This document shows, piece by piece, positions 1 through 8,419 of a stretch of 64,000 nt of DNA (position 1 is the first letter of the stretch; the number at the start of each line of letters is the position of its first letter). This DNA is from Polytrichum commune (Eukaryota > Streptophyta > Polytrichopsida > Polytrichales > Polytrichaceae): the NCBI GenBank assembly GCA_950295325.1, contig OX485807.1:26011666-26075665 (forward strand). Direction: 5' to 3'. The position numbers and the translations under genes are program-made. The notes beneath the pieces were generated by a model. It did not search any database. It was not told the origin of the DNA and saw only the letters and a program-made list of their open reading frames with translations.

Positions 1-57
1 CGCAAGTGCGGCTAGGAAGACCAAGCAGTGAAGGAGGCATGGGAGGGGCGGGGCCTA
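1..57. repeat. Right arm of a GC-rich hairpin element, cut by the window edge
   Basis: The first 57 bases match, with scattered mismatches, the right arm of the hairpin element at 24989-25178. Both end in the block GGGAGGGGCGGGGCC preceded by a GCAGTGAAG-type stretch. The left arm would lie outside the window. No gene is visible here. Confidence 0.55.
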
Positions 58-1051
58 GCCGAATGAAGATGCAATCTAACCCGGAGTGTGTATTTGTATT
101 TCCTCTTGACATAAGATATTGTATGAAATATGGCCTAAGACCCCAAAGTATTAAAAACTTAATTGTAGACTTGGGTGAAGCTCGCAAATATTGCAAATAT
201 GGATGTACATTGAGCCCCTTGGTCCTATACATGCTAAGCACAAATAGGGAAAGGGTGGGTGGGATGATATGTTCATTGTACGAACGCTACTTTGGGTCTA
301 AGCCGCACCAATACATGCCAAGATGTGTTGTCTAATGTATTATTGGTTTTGGGGAAGTTTTGTAGTGCAACTTGTGTCTCACCTCCACAATACCTTTCAC
401 TAACCGATTAGCTTGGGCCCATGTACTTGACACACATGCACACTTTTGTAGACAAGTGGATGTGTATGGAAATAGGTAGATGAGGATGGGTCACCATATG
501 ACACTAACTCTAGTACCATGTGTTGCTCACCTAGGCAATTCCTTCGCTCATTGAGCATTAATTTATTGACTTATCAATACCCTACTTCTTAGAAGCATTG
601 AGAACCTTAGTTTATTCCATGAATAAAATGACCAAAAACTTTATCATAGCAAGTCAAGTTTGGTCCAAGAAAACGATGACACCTATGTTTGCCAAGATTA
701 TTGGGATGGGAGAGTTTATTCCGCAAAGGGTACTTGCCGCCTTGGTTATGAGATGGACTTCTTATGACCGTAATTGGCATGACATAGTTGCCCACAAGTC
801 ACCCCTACTAGGCTCATTGAACTCTTTGAGTACCCACATTTGTTAGACGATTAACTAACTTGGTGACACCTATTATAATGAGATGCACCATCACCTCATC
901 AAGGAGCAAATAGGCATCGTATTCAACAAAAACTGTCATTCATGAAGGCGCAATAGCATACATAATTTTTGAATTTTGTTCATGAGATGATTGGTTATGA
1001 TTGGTTACCAACGCAAGTTGGTGGATGACTCGCTGCTTTCATAACTAATCA
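58..1051. other. No gene recognised; short chance frames only
   Basis: Overlapping open frames of 60-90 codons occur on both strands around 600-845. They show no family motif, and some lack an ATG start. I see no TIRs, RNA gene or tandem repeat. The stretch ends at the 5-bp target duplication TCCAC (1052-1056) of the next element. Confidence 0.4.
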
Positions 1052-1485
1052 TCCACTGTGGGAACACGCGAACACCAACATATCCGGATTGGCGTTTTTA
1101 AGTGCCTAATCCGGTTTTGTCCGGATGACCCTAGTATCATCCAGGGATTCTGTGAAGTGTAGGAGGTCTAGAACTCTCCGTACCTGCTTATTTCCTCTTC
1201 CTTAGCCAAATTTCCAGAAACCCTAATTTCCGGATTTTTGGTCTCTGGGGACACTCTTAGCCTTTTTCCGGAGTGTGCCTTTCCGGATGGTATCTCTAGG
1301 TCTTCATTATAATACTTACCCACCCCTTTACGTCTACCCTCTAGAATAGGTGGTTTCTTCCGGTGAAGACGTCCTTGATAAGATTGGAATCCGGAAACTC
1401 CCTCACAACCAATCCGGATTGATCATATCCGTCTTGGCAGGTCACAGAGAGAGATCCGGATTGTTTCTTGGGACCATAGTGACCA

Positions 1486-2000
1486 GAGGAGTCCGGATTC
1501 CGACCGGAGATCTGACTCGACGGGATGAGTGGGTGACCCGTACCACTTTCCGGATTGTCCCGTCCACCGGTGATGAGGCTTTTTCGGAAGATCAGTTAAG
1601 TCCGGATCCCTTCCGGACCTTTGCCTAATCTTCCCCTCGGCTGTCTCACCGGGACGTTACCCAGATATCCGGGACAATGAGGATTTCTTCCTACTACACT
1701 CCGGAGGTGGCCTCCAATCCGGAACCCTTACTGATCCGGACCTTCCCTTCTCCTTCCGACGGATCTGTCCGGCTGCCTCTACCCTGGATTCTACTCAATC
1801 TGAGCTAACTGGGCGATCCGTACCACCATCCGGATTGGTCCGTCTAAGGGTGGTGGGACCTCTTCAGAAGATCAGATTGGCGTAAGTCCGGATCCCTTCC
1901 GGATCTCACCCAATCTTCCCAGCGGCTATCCCACCTAGACGTTATTCAACCCACCGGATTAGTGAGGTTTCCCTCCCACTACACTCAGAGAGGATCTACA
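1486..2000. repeat. Diverged direct repeat, 286-bp period, inside the TCCGGA element
   Basis: Two imperfect direct copies (about 1486-1715 and 1772-2000) share, in the same order, an AGATCAG block, GTCCGGATCCCTTCCGGA (first C-T-C-C-G-G-A cores at 1601 and 1887), a CAATCTTCCC-type block and a C(T/C)ACTACACTC block. The spacing between equivalent positions is 286 bp. They lie downstream of the ORF in the element's transcriptional direction, so they are tail or terminal-region sequence and probably not coding. Confidence 0.65.
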
Positions 2001-2150
2001 AGGCAATAACCGGATCTGATCCGGGTCTCCTCTCTCATGTTCTATCCGGAACTCCTATCCCTCATGCTCTCTCTCTCCTCCGCTAACAATCTCCGGATCA
2101 TTCACACAAACATCAATCAAGAGAAGTCAAGGAGTGAGAAAACTAAGGCA

Positions 2151-2156
2151 TTTATT
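2151..2156 (-). terminator. AATAAA poly(A) signal, distal
   Basis: A canonical AATAAA hexamer lies on the minus strand about 280 nt past the stop codon of the element's ORF. With the proximal copy at 2358-2363 it gives the ORF a plausible 3' UTR within the element. Confidence 0.4.
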
Positions 2157-2357
2157 CAGAGTAGGAGTAATCACAATACAACAATGGAGAAGGAACCCTT
2201 CTCCAACTCCTTATTCAACCTTAAGTAGAGGCTTAAAATCCCTAACTGAGGGCGGCGGCCCAGGCAGCCGCCCCTAAGGAAAACCCTAACTACACCCGGT
2301 CTCCCGGATTTCCCGGATCAAGATCCGGATTTTCCGCTGACACACCTAAGGGAGAAT

Positions 2358-2363
2358 TTTATT
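2358..2363 (-). terminator. AATAAA poly(A) signal, proximal
   Basis: A canonical AATAAA lies on the minus strand about 75 nt beyond the stop codon at 2438. This is the nearest usable polyadenylation signal for the element's ORF. Confidence 0.45.
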
Positions 2364-2437
2364 ACTCATCTTCAAAAACTCCTAAGTCCTACCTGCCTAC
2401 CTCTATTCTGCCTAACTAATCTAGTTACTCTCCTAAA

Positions 2438-4510
2438 CTAAGAAGAGCGGTGCTTCTTCAGAGCCGATCCCTCCTTTGAGTGACTGCCTAGTCCGCTGAC
2501 GGCGGATGAGCCCCCTCCCGGCGATGCCTTCTGCAGCCGCGTGAGCATCCTCCTCATGTTCGGAGACGGGGCAACCTCGTCCTCTGAATCCGCTGCTCCC
2601 TCGGTCCGCGGTGTCACGGTCCCTGGTGTTCCGGAGACTGTCCCTGGGGTTCCGGAAACTGTCCCCATCCGGATGCTCCGGACCGGAGAAGGATCGCTTC
2701 CGGTGCCCTGCTCCGGATTCTGTCCGCCCAAGATCGAAGCCGTCCGCGGATCCCTGTTGGAGGCCGCCCTTGAGGGTGGCGGAGGAAAGGGACTGACCAT
2801 TTGGCAGTCCAGAGGAGACGATGGCGAGGCGTGGGTCATAGGGGCCTTGCCCCTACTCGGAGTTGCCTCCCGATCAGAAGTCTGGTGCCGGATCGGCGTC
2901 CTAGCCCTGTCTGGAGTCCGGGATCGATCCGAGTTCCGCGGAACAGGGGACTGGCCTCTTCCGGATCGGACCGACCCGGTACTCTTCCTCCTCACCTGGG
3001 CAGAACGGACCTGTTCCGGAGCTCTCCCGGAACTAGCCGGCCGCGAGCCGCCTCCCTGCTGGCTGGGTCCTGCAGACGTCGGCGGATTCTGCACCAGGGC
3101 CACTTCACCAACCACCTCATAGAGGGTTCCGGTTGGTGACCCAGGCGGACCCGGATAGAGTACCCGCCGGGGTGTTCCGCTTGGCGGGACCACCTTCTGG
3201 ATGTCCGCCAGGAGATCCTTCATCGTCCGTGAGTACTTCACGAGGATGGGAAGGATCTGTCTGGCGGAGGCGGGTTCTGCAGACTCCATCATCCGGTCGT
3301 AGAGATGCGCCTTGTTGACGATCTCTGCCGGATGCCCCACCAGCTCCCGGATCCAGCTGAAGAGCACTGCCTGCTCCGCGTGGTACTTCCGGATTTCTTC
3401 GCTCTTCTGACTCAGCTCCTGAGTCATGGCCGCTACCTGCGCGGTGAGATGGGCGTTCTCCGTCTTGGCCTGCTCCAGCTCCTTCCTGTCCGCCCTCTTC
3501 GCCAATTCCCGGAGGATATTTCCAAGTCCGCAGTCGTCCAGGGCATGGTTCGCCCCTCGGACAATGTGCTCCAGCCGGAAGTATTGGGTTTGCAGGTCCT
3601 CCATCCCCTCCTGGATCCGCTTGAAGGGATTTTCCGGAAAGTCCCAAGCGGATAGATCCATATTTCGACATGTGGTCTCCCGGCTGGGTCCGGCTTCCGG
3701 ATGATGGTGAGGGGGAGGAGGAGAGAGTGGCCTCGAGACGGTTGGCGGCGGGCTTCCGGGTGACGAGGGAGGTGCTTCCGGAAGAATTGGGTCGCTGGAG
3801 GTCTCCGTCTCGACGTCTCCGGCTTCCGGAAGAAGCTTGTAGGTGACCTCGTCCACCGCTATCGTTAGCAGGTCCTCCTCCTCCGCCAAGATGCAGTCGA
3901 AGTGCTGGTAGAGGTGCAAAATGAAGGGGGAGAGGAAGGAGGGTTTCCGGCCGATGTGGGGGAGGGCCCGTCCGACTATCTCCTGGATGATCAGCCCCCA
4001 GTTCACCGGCCGGACTCCGGACATTGCACCAAACAGTGTGTTAGCCATGATGAGGCTAATCCGCTTCGGCTTGTCCGGATTAAGAATGGGCAGGAGAAAC
4101 TCTAACACTCTCCGCTCCCTAAGATTCCGGAAGTTCCCGGGGTGGAATCCGTCCTTTGGATCCGCGTCCCCTCTGAACTTTCCGGCGAACAGGCCGTCGC
4201 GGCGGCCGGCCCACCCTTCTGCAATCCCCCTGGGAAACCCGTAAACCCTGTTCCAGGTATCCGGAGTCCAATTTTCCGGATCCCTCCTCTTTGTGCCTAG
4301 CCACTGATTGCCTCTCTCGAACTTAAACTCACGGAGGGTATCTTCCGCTCTGAGGTTCCAGGGTTTAGAGAGCAGTCCCGCGCAGACCATGACCCGGAGA
4401 TCTTCCGCGAGCTCCTGCAGCTCCCTATCATCCCTCGGAATTGCAGGGGTGAGGGCTTTGAGCGGAATCGGGATGGGTTCCCGCTGATCCTCTTCCCGTG
4501 CTTCCGGCAT
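2438..4510 (-). CDS. Transposon-encoded gag-like or plant-mobile-domain-like protein, 690 aa
   Basis: The first ATG in the frame is at 4510. The open frame extends 12 codons further upstream but with no ATG. Layout by sight: an acidic N-terminus; a globular region of about residues 30-230 with a conserved-looking core near 145-210 (KPKRISLIMANTLFGAMSG, then a tryptophan-containing segment and an F/L-rich helix); a Pro/Ser-rich linker at about 240-285; a helical coiled-coil-type segment near 330-385 (heptad-like L/A pattern with ELSQKSEEIRKY); and a long basic, Ser/Pro/Arg-rich disordered tail with a short duplicated GTVSGTP. There is no CCHC knuckle, protease, RT, integrase or DDE signature. 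The core recalls the 'putative plant transposon protein' domains of uncharacterised plant retroelement ORFs, a resemblance from memory only. It is the sole ORF of the element, and the TCCGGA palindrome continues through it. The frame is intact, so it could be expressed. The function is unknown. Confidence 0.7.
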   Translation of the reverse strand: MPEAREEDQREPIPIPLKALTPAIPRDDRELQELAEDLRVMVCAGLLSKPWNLRAEDTLREFKFERGNQWLGTKRRDPENWTPDTWNRVYGFPRGIAEGWAGRRDGLFAGKFRGDADPKDGFHPGNFRNLRERRVLEFLLPILNPDKPKRISLIMANTLFGAMSGVRPVNWGLIIQEIVGRALPHIGRKPSFLSPFILHLYQHFDCILAEEEDLLTIAVDEVTYKLLPEAGDVETETSSDPILPEAPPSSPGSPPPTVSRPLSPPPPHHHPEAGPSRETTCRNMDLSAWDFPENPFKRIQEGMEDLQTQYFRLEHIVRGANHALDDCGLGNILRELAKRADRKELEQAKTENAHLTAQVAAMTQELSQKSEEIRKYHAEQAVLFSWIRELVGHPAEIVNKAHLYDRMMESAEPASARQILPILVKYSRTMKDLLADIQKVVPPSGTPRRVLYPGPPGSPTGTLYEVVGEVALVQNPPTSAGPSQQGGGSRPASSGRAPEQVRSAQVRRKSTGSVRSGRGQSPVPRNSDRSRTPDRARTPIRHQTSDREATPSRGKAPMTHASPSSPLDCQMVSPFPPPPSRAASNRDPRTASILGGQNPEQGTGSDPSPVRSIRMGTVSGTPGTVSGTPGTVTPRTEGAADSEDEVAPSPNMRRMLTRLQKASPGGGSSAVSGLGSHSKEGSALKKHRSS

Positions 4511-4746
4511 TTTCCTCTCCTCTCTAACTTTCCGGCTTGCACACACTCTCTCTCTCTTCCGGATTCCCTCTCTTCCATCTAACTGCTACAGAGTCCCGGC
4601 AAGCCAACTGCCGGTGACTGAAAAGTGTTGAGTCCCAGCAATCCAACTGCTGGCGGCTCGAAATGACAACAGCCTCACCACTCGTTCTCTCAGCAATTTT
4701 GTCTTTTGTGAATCAGAAAAAAGTGGGAAGGAGAAGGAAGGGACCC

Positions 4747-4754
4747 TTAAATAT
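4747..4754 (-). promoter_or_regulatory. TATA-like box of the element's ORF
   Basis: The minus strand reads GGATATTTAAGGG here, about 240 nt upstream of the ATG at 4510, within a purine-rich stretch. Transcription would start near 4720 and give a leader of about 210 nt. The leader carries two near-identical blocks, AGCAGTTGGATTGCTGGGAC and GGCAGTTGGCTTGCCGGGAC. Confidence 0.45.
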
Positions 4755-4779
4755 CCCTCCTCCCTCTTCCTTCCCCTGT

Positions 4780-4920
4780 TACCGTTTGGTTTAACGGAAA
4801 ACGGTTACAACCGTTTTCCGACGGTTTTCCCCCAACCGTCATAAACCCGTTGTAACCGCTACTTCCGGTCCGTTGGGTAATCTTAGCGCGTCCGTTACTT
4901 GGTCCGGACCAACGGTTTGG
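4780..4920. promoter_or_regulatory. Cluster of AACGG/CCGTT motifs upstream of the TATA-like box
   Basis: At least eight AACGG or CCGTT pentamers lie within about 140 bp on both strands, immediately upstream of the putative TATA box of the element's ORF. AACGG is the core of plant MYB sites, including the mitosis-specific activator element. The motif count is direct observation; a regulatory role is inference. Confidence 0.4.
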
Positions 4921-5392
4921 ACCATAATTACACGGTCCGCCAATCCAAATTGACGGACCGGTCATAGTACTTATTTTAAGTCGTTTTATCGCACAAGGCG
5001 GATTTAGAATGCCCTATTTCCTAGTACAAGTAATTTTATCCTAAGAGACCCTATTATCTTCAGATAAGCAAGGTAAAATATGGAAATTGAATCCGTATTT
5101 CCATATTTCCGTCTTTCCGTCGAATTTGGACTCCCACATCCACTCTCCTCTCATTGGTTATCTAGTCCATAGCAAGTAACCCTCACCCACACCACCTACA
5201 AGGCGGAGGTCAGTTATAAGTTATTAAACTATTACATTTGTAAGGTTTCGCAATATGGATAGTGGCATGGACATGACATGATAAGCTTCTAAGGAAAACA
5301 AAATTGGCATATGTGAAAGTGAAGGATTTTTTGGGTACTCATAACCGATTTTTGTTACACGCTGATTGCAAACCCCCCCCCCCTTTCTTTAA

Positions 5393-5793
5393 GGCTACTA
5401 CACTAAACATGATATTTAGTGTCATATGGTATTTAATGTCACTATAGTAACTTTTTGGATGACGATTCTTATGAAAAAGTGAACAAAATATTGTCATGGA
5501 TAATGGATGAGTTCATCCATGGGGCAAAAACCTACCTTCTTTTGTCAGCAACTTGTGATGAAATATTGTCATGGATGATTGACTTGGATGATTGGATGAA
5601 ATTTTACATGGTAAGTGATATTAATTGCATCGCTGTAATATTATAATCCCAAATTTAATTTATTTGTACATAGAATGACAAATAATATTGGATCAACATT
5701 TAGTGTTGATGAGACTATACTTCGGTTTACAATTAGTATTGAGCAAGGCAATTATAATTGGTGTCACTAGATATCATATTCAGTGTAGTAGCC
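5393..5793. mobile_element. 401-bp MITE with ACTACACT-type inverted ends
   Basis: The left end GGCTACTACACTRAAYATG pairs over about 32 bp with the inverted right end, which finishes CAGTGTAGTAGCC, with four or so mismatches. The ends are the same family as those at 18825, 31285 and 61085. The interior is AT-rich, with a short GTCATGGAT-type repeat and no transposase. An open frame at 5455-5646 is incidental. Confidence 0.7.
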
Positions 5794-8404
5794 ATTTTTC
5801 TACGGTGAATTAAATTGATTTACACATACATGTTTTAAAAATAGGTTTTTGCCTTGTAAGGTGCCACCTCCACTTTGTGTGGGTAAGAGGTGGCGCCAAC
5901 TAGCTTCACATGGGTGGAGTGGAGTCGCCTACAAATTAAGACATGCCTCCAAGCTCCATCCTCATCAGTAGCCAATGAGCTCCATTGTGAGCCATGGATG
6001 AAGCCCATCCTCCCATCCAAGGGCTCACGTCACCTAGGGTTTAGTTGGGTGGGGTGAGTGGTGTCACCACTTTCTCCTCCATTCTCCGCCCCTGTGATTT
6101 CCACCCTCTTGCTTTCTCAATTTGTACTTTGTAGTTTCTTTATTCATATAATGGAGTTTAAGAAATTTGGGTACCAAATTTCAAGTCTCACAATAGAACA
6201 CACTAGTGGTGCTTGAAGGCACCAACCTCCCTCCCTACCAATTTGTACTTGTATGTGTGATTGTAGTAATTTAAACAATGATGTTCATTTTGGGTGTATT
6301 ATCTTGTTTAAGTGGGTTGGTCCAATCTTTTTGGGTGCATAAATGCATTAGGTACTTCAAGTGTAGGATGTTTCAACGTTAATCATCTTATATGTGTGTA
6401 AATTGATACAATTTGGGTGCACATTGATATTTAAGAGGGTCTACGCAACACTTGTTGGCCTAAGATGTTGCTAAGTGCTCGAAACGTATGATATGTGCAT
6501 GTTGATTCTCTCATACATTTGCAAACTAATTGACCTTGGAAGCCTCTAGAGGTTAAGGGGGCTAGTAGGGGGCTAGTAGGGGGCTACTTCTAAACTCAAC
6601 TTGTAGCCAAACCTACTCCTCTTATTTAAACAAGTAGTAAAGGATGACATGGACAATTGATATGAAGGAATGGACTGAAAGGTACATAAATGTGGAGGAT
6701 GTGAAAAATCAAAATTATAATTGATTTACATCAGGTAGACGAGAGAGAGAGATCACAATTGACATTGGTCTTTTCAAATCAAAAGCTTGCTTGAGGTCAA
6801 AATTAGGAACAACAAAATCGGATTCTATAGTAATTTGGATAAGTTTTTAAGAAGTTCATTTATTCATAAAGCATTCAAGAACAAGGATGGACCATAGGCT
6901 CACATCTATGTGCATTGTGAACGGTCCCAACATGCTAGACTCATCGACAAATGTACATAGTATATGCTCTTTAGTTTACCAAAGTAGGACCTTCCATAGG
7001 AACATAAAGGGCAAAAAGGCAAGAAATTGAGCACTTTTAAGAGGACCCATGTGCGATGCAACGTGACCACAAATTGTTGAAAGGCTTCCATGTAAGGTAG
7101 TACACTTGCAAGTTATAAAGGTGTTCGCATATTTTGGACCTCGCATGACCAATGGGTGTGCTTTGGGGAGCATCGATATGTATGTGGTCATCAAAACCAC
7201 ATACATATATGGCAAGGCCCTAACAATGCTTCCAAGGCAAGGTTGAATTGCCAACTTGGTGCACTTCTAGAATGTTTTGGTGACCTTGAACGAGGCTTTC
7301 CAAAATACTGGAAGTATAAAGTTCTAGCTTTGGACCCACAACTATAGAGCTATGTCTACTAACATTGCTCGACGTTGATTTCCAATTGGAGCTAATAGTG
7401 AAATAGGGCTAGAATTGTCATACCAATGTACACTCTTGGCTCCATAATATCACAATGGTGGCAACCAAAGTGCACGTGATATTAAGGACTTTTGTGGTGT
7501 TAACATAGATGCGTGATGAATGAGAATTTGTGTGGTGTGACAATCTAGAATGACACAAAGTCAACATTGCAATAGTGACAACACTTATAATGATGACAAC
7601 ATGATGTGTGCAAGCGTGTGATCTGACTTCTTTGATGGCCGACTTTGTAGTTAAAACTTGTGATATATGGCAAGGAAATACAACAACAAGGGGTGAGATT
7701 TAAACTGAGAACAACACTTGCTAGGGTTTTGGGATATAAGAGAAGGACTGACATTAAGGAGGTTGATATCGCAGAGTTTAGAGTGTACATTTTGGAACAT
7801 TATTCATAGAATATAATGCCCTTTGTGAATTCATTCCATGTGTTTTCGAGGAACCACTTGTGTTAATGGGTTATTTAAGTGGGGTGTGTCTAGGTGAATT
7901 TTGAAATTTGAAGCCATCCTTCAATTATGAAGAAGCTAGTTTGTGTGTTTATTTTGACCATAGTTTTACTTATAATTGCCAAGGTAGGGTATTTTATAAG
8001 GGGCTTGATTGCTTGTAATTGTTCTTTTTCCTGTACCTTATTGCACATGATTTTATGATATTGCACAATGAATTCAATCCCCTAGAGAATGTTGATCATT
8101 TTGTGCAAGGTAATATCATGCTATGCAATTCAAAATATATGGAGAAAAAATTCGAGTACTAAAAATGAAGTCACCTTCAATTAATATCATATTTAGCCCT
8201 AAGAATGGCTAAATTAGTCCATTATCCGTATGTTTGAGGCCAAGCATTCCTGTGATATATTTTTGAGCAATAATATAGTGTTTTCGTAAGATCTCGGGGA
8301 GGGAAAACTCAACATAGTTCATGTCATACCACGTGGGTGGACAAAAGAGTATTGAATGAGAATTTGACTACGAAATATACATATGGTTGGCTATACAATT
8401 TGGA
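5794..8404. other. No gene recognised
   Basis: Low-complexity AT-rich sequence with chance frames. 5850-6240 is richer in C and G (CACCTCC/GGTGGC stretches, and a GGTGCTTGAAGGCACC hairpin at about 6211), which could be an old retroelement terminus, but I cannot find its partner. 6555-6590 repeats GGGGGCTAGTA about 2.5 times. No motif supports a protein. Confidence 0.35.
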
Positions 8405-8419
8405 CCCCCCCCCCCCCCC
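8405..8419. repeat. Poly-C run, 15 bases
   Basis: An uninterrupted run of 15 C. Similar C or G runs occur near 5372, 10033, 28012, 30231, 45482 and 49497. Confidence 0.9.

Larger units (their letters stand above)
1057..5138 (-). mobile_element. TCCGGA-rich 4.1-kb transposable element carrying a single ORF
   Basis: The plus strand begins TGTGGGAACACGCG and ends GGACTCCCACA. The same 5 bases, TCCAC, flank both ends (1052-1056 and 5139-5143). TG...CA termini with a 5-bp duplication are what retroviral-type integrases leave. Read on the minus strand the order is: upstream region, TATA-like box, leader, one ORF, AATAAA signals, and a 1.4-kb tail with internal direct repeats. I find no direct terminal repeat and no reverse transcriptase, RNase H, integrase or transposase motif. 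It could be a giant solo LTR that carries a gene, a large non-autonomous retroelement, or a DNA element with 7-bp inverted ends. GC content and the palindrome TCCGGA set it sharply apart from its surroundings. Confidence 0.8.

Noticed and set aside
2541-4304. Several long plus-strand and alternative minus frames overlapping the 690-aa ORF
   Set aside because: They are shadows of a GC-rich coding region. None has an ATG in a promoter context or a recognisable domain.
1057-5138. A standard LTR retrotransposon with two LTRs
   Set aside because: The first and last several hundred bases show no direct similarity, and no primer-binding site, polypurine tract or pol motif was found.
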